Assembly (NCBI GenBank): GCA_030377865.1
Contig: JAUCGA010000016.1
Span: 1 to 64,000, forward strand
Direction: 5' to 3'
Length of the DNA: 64,000 nt
Source of the DNA: Anaerolineales bacterium HSG25
GTDB taxonomy: Bacteria; Chloroflexota; Anaerolineae; 4572-78; J111
Part shown: positions 62,500-64,000 of the stretch, piece after piece
Position numbering within the stretch: the stretch's first letter is position 1
How the letters are laid out: the number at the start of each line of letters is the position of its first letter
The notes under the pieces: model-generated
What the model was told of the DNA's origin: nothing
The model's input: only the letters and a program-made list of their open reading frames with translations
Database searches by the model: none
Program-made: the position numbers and the translations under genes

Positions 62500-62596
62500 G
62501 ACCGTCACGTTTTCACTCCTCACGTTTTCACTCCTCACGTTTTCACTCCTCACGTTTCATTCCTCACGTTTTCACTCCTCACGTTTCATTCCTAAA
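62500..62596. repeat. GTGAGGA/GTGAAAAC array beginning at a stop codon
   Basis: On the minus strand the stop TAG (62592-62594) leads into GAATGAAACGTGAGGAGTGA units continuing to about 62500. Same word family as 32876-32991. Confidence 0.88.
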
Positions 62597-63872
62597 TATC
62601 ATCCAACGCGTTAGCCTGACCAACCAGCCAAGCGATACCCACAATACCCAGAACGAGCAAGATAAAGCCGACAATCCCTATTGGCAAACCAACCCCACCA
62701 AAAATCAGAGTCGCAATCCCCATCAGGCAGAGTAAAATTCCCGGCGTGACCATGACCGTACCCGCCAGCCAAATTTTCCACCATGCTACCGGACGTTGCC
62801 CCGACACGAGGCCGCTTTGTCCGTTGACCATAACCTGATAGCTCTGGTCGCCATAGCTGTAGGTCGCAATAAAAATGGGAAGCAGAATGTAGCGCCAATT
62901 TTCATCCTTAAAGCGCAGGCTCATGCTAAAGTTACGAATTTGGGACGTGCTGGCCTGATTGCGGCAGGCTTGCCGAGTTGTTTCTCGCATCTCATGCCGA
63001 CCCGTCTCCCAAGCCTCCTCTAACTGAATGTCGTAGGCTTGAGCCTGATACCCCGCTAAATATTGAGGCTCATACAAGGCCAGAGCATTCGTATCAAAAC
63101 CGTCTCGTAGCCGATTGAGGAGCAGTTTACTCAACCGATTGGTGCCGGTGATGAGTAGATCGTCATGATTGCAGGTTACATCACCCGATTCCCATTTCCA
63201 GACTGTTTTAGTACGGGTTTTTCGTTTACCATTTGAGTAATAACTTTCTGTTTTTGTATGCCCAACTTCGGCTCGCCAACTGGCCTTTGTCGTGGAATCA
63301 AAAGTCCAAAAAGGCAGGTAAATGCCAGTAAAACTACCCACTGAGGCTACCTCATTGAGTGAGCCGGGAGTCATCCAACTACTGCCTAGCCACTCCCGAA
63401 CCGGCTCGATACATTGGTCAGCCTCAATTTTGAAGGGGACTAAAAAGCGAGGGCGCAACAGATCATGCGGAGCCTCTCGTTGAATAACATTATTCGAGTT
63501 ACAAAACGGGCAGGTGTGGGTTAGCGAATCGGGCGGTACTGAGGTGTAGGCTCCACAGTTTTGGCACTGTAGCTCTTTACGACTTGTGCCCCAACCATGC
63601 GCGGCACGTTTTAAGTTTTTGGCGCTAAAATTAAACGCCTCAGCTCCTTTGCCGACCACCGCTTGCGAGGGAGGTTCGTAGTAACCGCAGTGTGTACAGG
63701 TCAACCCACCATCGGTGGCGCTGTATGCCGTGGCGGCCATGCATTGGGGGCACTTAAACTCAACCACGGGCCGATCTTGGGTCGTTTCTTCGGGGGCAGG
63801 TTGATAAACCTCAATCCCAGTTACCGCCGATTCGGTGGGAATAAAATTTGGAGGGGGAAATGATTTGAACAT
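62592..63872 (-). CDS. Zinc-ribbon membrane protein (longer twin)
   Basis: 426 residues. Two zinc ribbons: CPQCMAATAYSATDGGLTCTHC (about 40-61) and CQNCGAYTSVPPDSLTHTCPFC (about 103-124). The middle shares features with the shorter twin: YLPFWTFDSTTKASWRAEVG, FKDENWRYILLPIFIATYSY, VMVNGQSGLVSGQRP. Two C-terminal membrane helices close the protein. Same strand and order as the twin, so they probably form one transcription unit with the family D element between them. The final 120 bp of the window contain no recognisable gene. Confidence 0.8.
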   Translation of the reverse strand: MFKSFPPPNFIPTESAVTGIEVYQPAPEETTQDRPVVEFKCPQCMAATAYSATDGGLTCTHCGYYEPPSQAVVGKGAEAFNFSAKNLKRAAHGWGTSRKELQCQNCGAYTSVPPDSLTHTCPFCNSNNVIQREAPHDLLRPRFLVPFKIEADQCIEPVREWLGSSWMTPGSLNEVASVGSFTGIYLPFWTFDSTTKASWRAEVGHTKTESYYSNGKRKTRTKTVWKWESGDVTCNHDDLLITGTNRLSKLLLNRLRDGFDTNALALYEPQYLAGYQAQAYDIQLEEAWETGRHEMRETTRQACRNQASTSQIRNFSMSLRFKDENWRYILLPIFIATYSYGDQSYQVMVNGQSGLVSGQRPVAWWKIWLAGTVMVTPGILLCLMGIATLIFGGVGLPIGIVGFILLVLGIVGIAWLVGQANALDDI

Positions 63873-64000
63873 GCTGTCTATTATACCACAACTACGATGA
63901 TATGTGATTTTGCACTAGCTGGATTAAAAACGCGGTTTCCGGTTAGTCCTCCCAAAAAGGAGTGTTTGGGTATTGGAAACTATAAATTTGCCTTGACTGA

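Noticed and set aside
1-64000. Prophage or conjugative island
   Set aside because: No integrase, capsid, terminase, relaxase or type IV secretion genes are present, and the tRNA shows no duplicated 3-prime end that I can see.

Overview
This window looks like part of a Chloroflexota chromosome, probably a filamentous or Anaerolineae-like lineage (inference). The clues are the short YLPLVVK/YLPML motif at an end of secreted proteins, a Uma2 nuclease, a degenerate DUF4277 (IS1634-type) transposase, a cNMP/NACHT/TPR/cyclase mega-protein, and a gene complement of oxoglutarate dehydrogenase, MenG-type menaquinone methyltransferase, mevalonate kinase, glycogen branching enzyme and polyphosphate kinase. 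That set fits a respiring heterotroph that stores glycogen and polyphosphate. There are no rRNA genes and one tRNA (Lys-UUU).

Layout. 0.3-2.8 kb: a secreted zinc metalloprotease. 3.6-8.3 kb: sucA and sucB, separated by two heptamer arrays. 8.8-12.7 kb: a Uma2 nuclease with a coiled-coil tail and a glycosidase-like/WD40 fusion. 13-18 kb: a radical SAM/SPASM protein, an M16C peptidase and an orphan FAD-binding subunit. 18.4-22 kb: a gutted transposase and a two-gene unit with a NERD-nuclease/helicase. 22-25.5 kb: a PIN toxin-antitoxin pair running into a large membrane glycosyltransferase-like gene. 25.6-31 kb: DUF4288, an aminotransferase, panC and a Gfo/Idh/MocA oxidoreductase. 32-38 kb: an SRPBCC protein, an M24 peptidase and a 1306-residue cNMP-NACHT-TPR-cNMP-cyclase protein. 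38-46 kb: tRNA-Lys, mevalonate kinase, MscS and a secreted esterase. 46.6-56.6 kb: prs, a GNAT, a cysteine-desulfurase-like enzyme, glk, ppk1, a broken acetyl-xylan-esterase gene, a methyltransferase, menG and a membrane protein. 57-64 kb: glgB with a basic tail, apt and twin zinc-ribbon membrane proteins.

The striking feature is the intergenic DNA. Almost every gap is filled by small palindromic elements. I could sort these into families with conserved terminal 'shells' and, by direct reading, target-site duplications of different lengths: family A 8 bp, I 8 bp, D 4 bp (usually TTAG or CTAG), B 3 bp, C about 10 bp, J 12-15 bp, E probably TA. The hairpin 'cores' are shared between different shells, and one shell can carry different cores. 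Elements are nested in one another. One copy disrupts an esterase gene, and removing it restores the reading frame. Some cores lie in frame inside a membrane-protein gene. Heptamer tandem arrays begin exactly at the stop codon of the upstream gene in at least six places, and several element ends coincide with stop codons. No transposase that could move these elements is intact in the window.

The two most interesting protein-level candidates are the 1306-residue protein, which on one chain could make cyclic nucleotide, bind it and switch a NACHT NTPase, and the small protein + NERD-helicase pair next to transposon debris.
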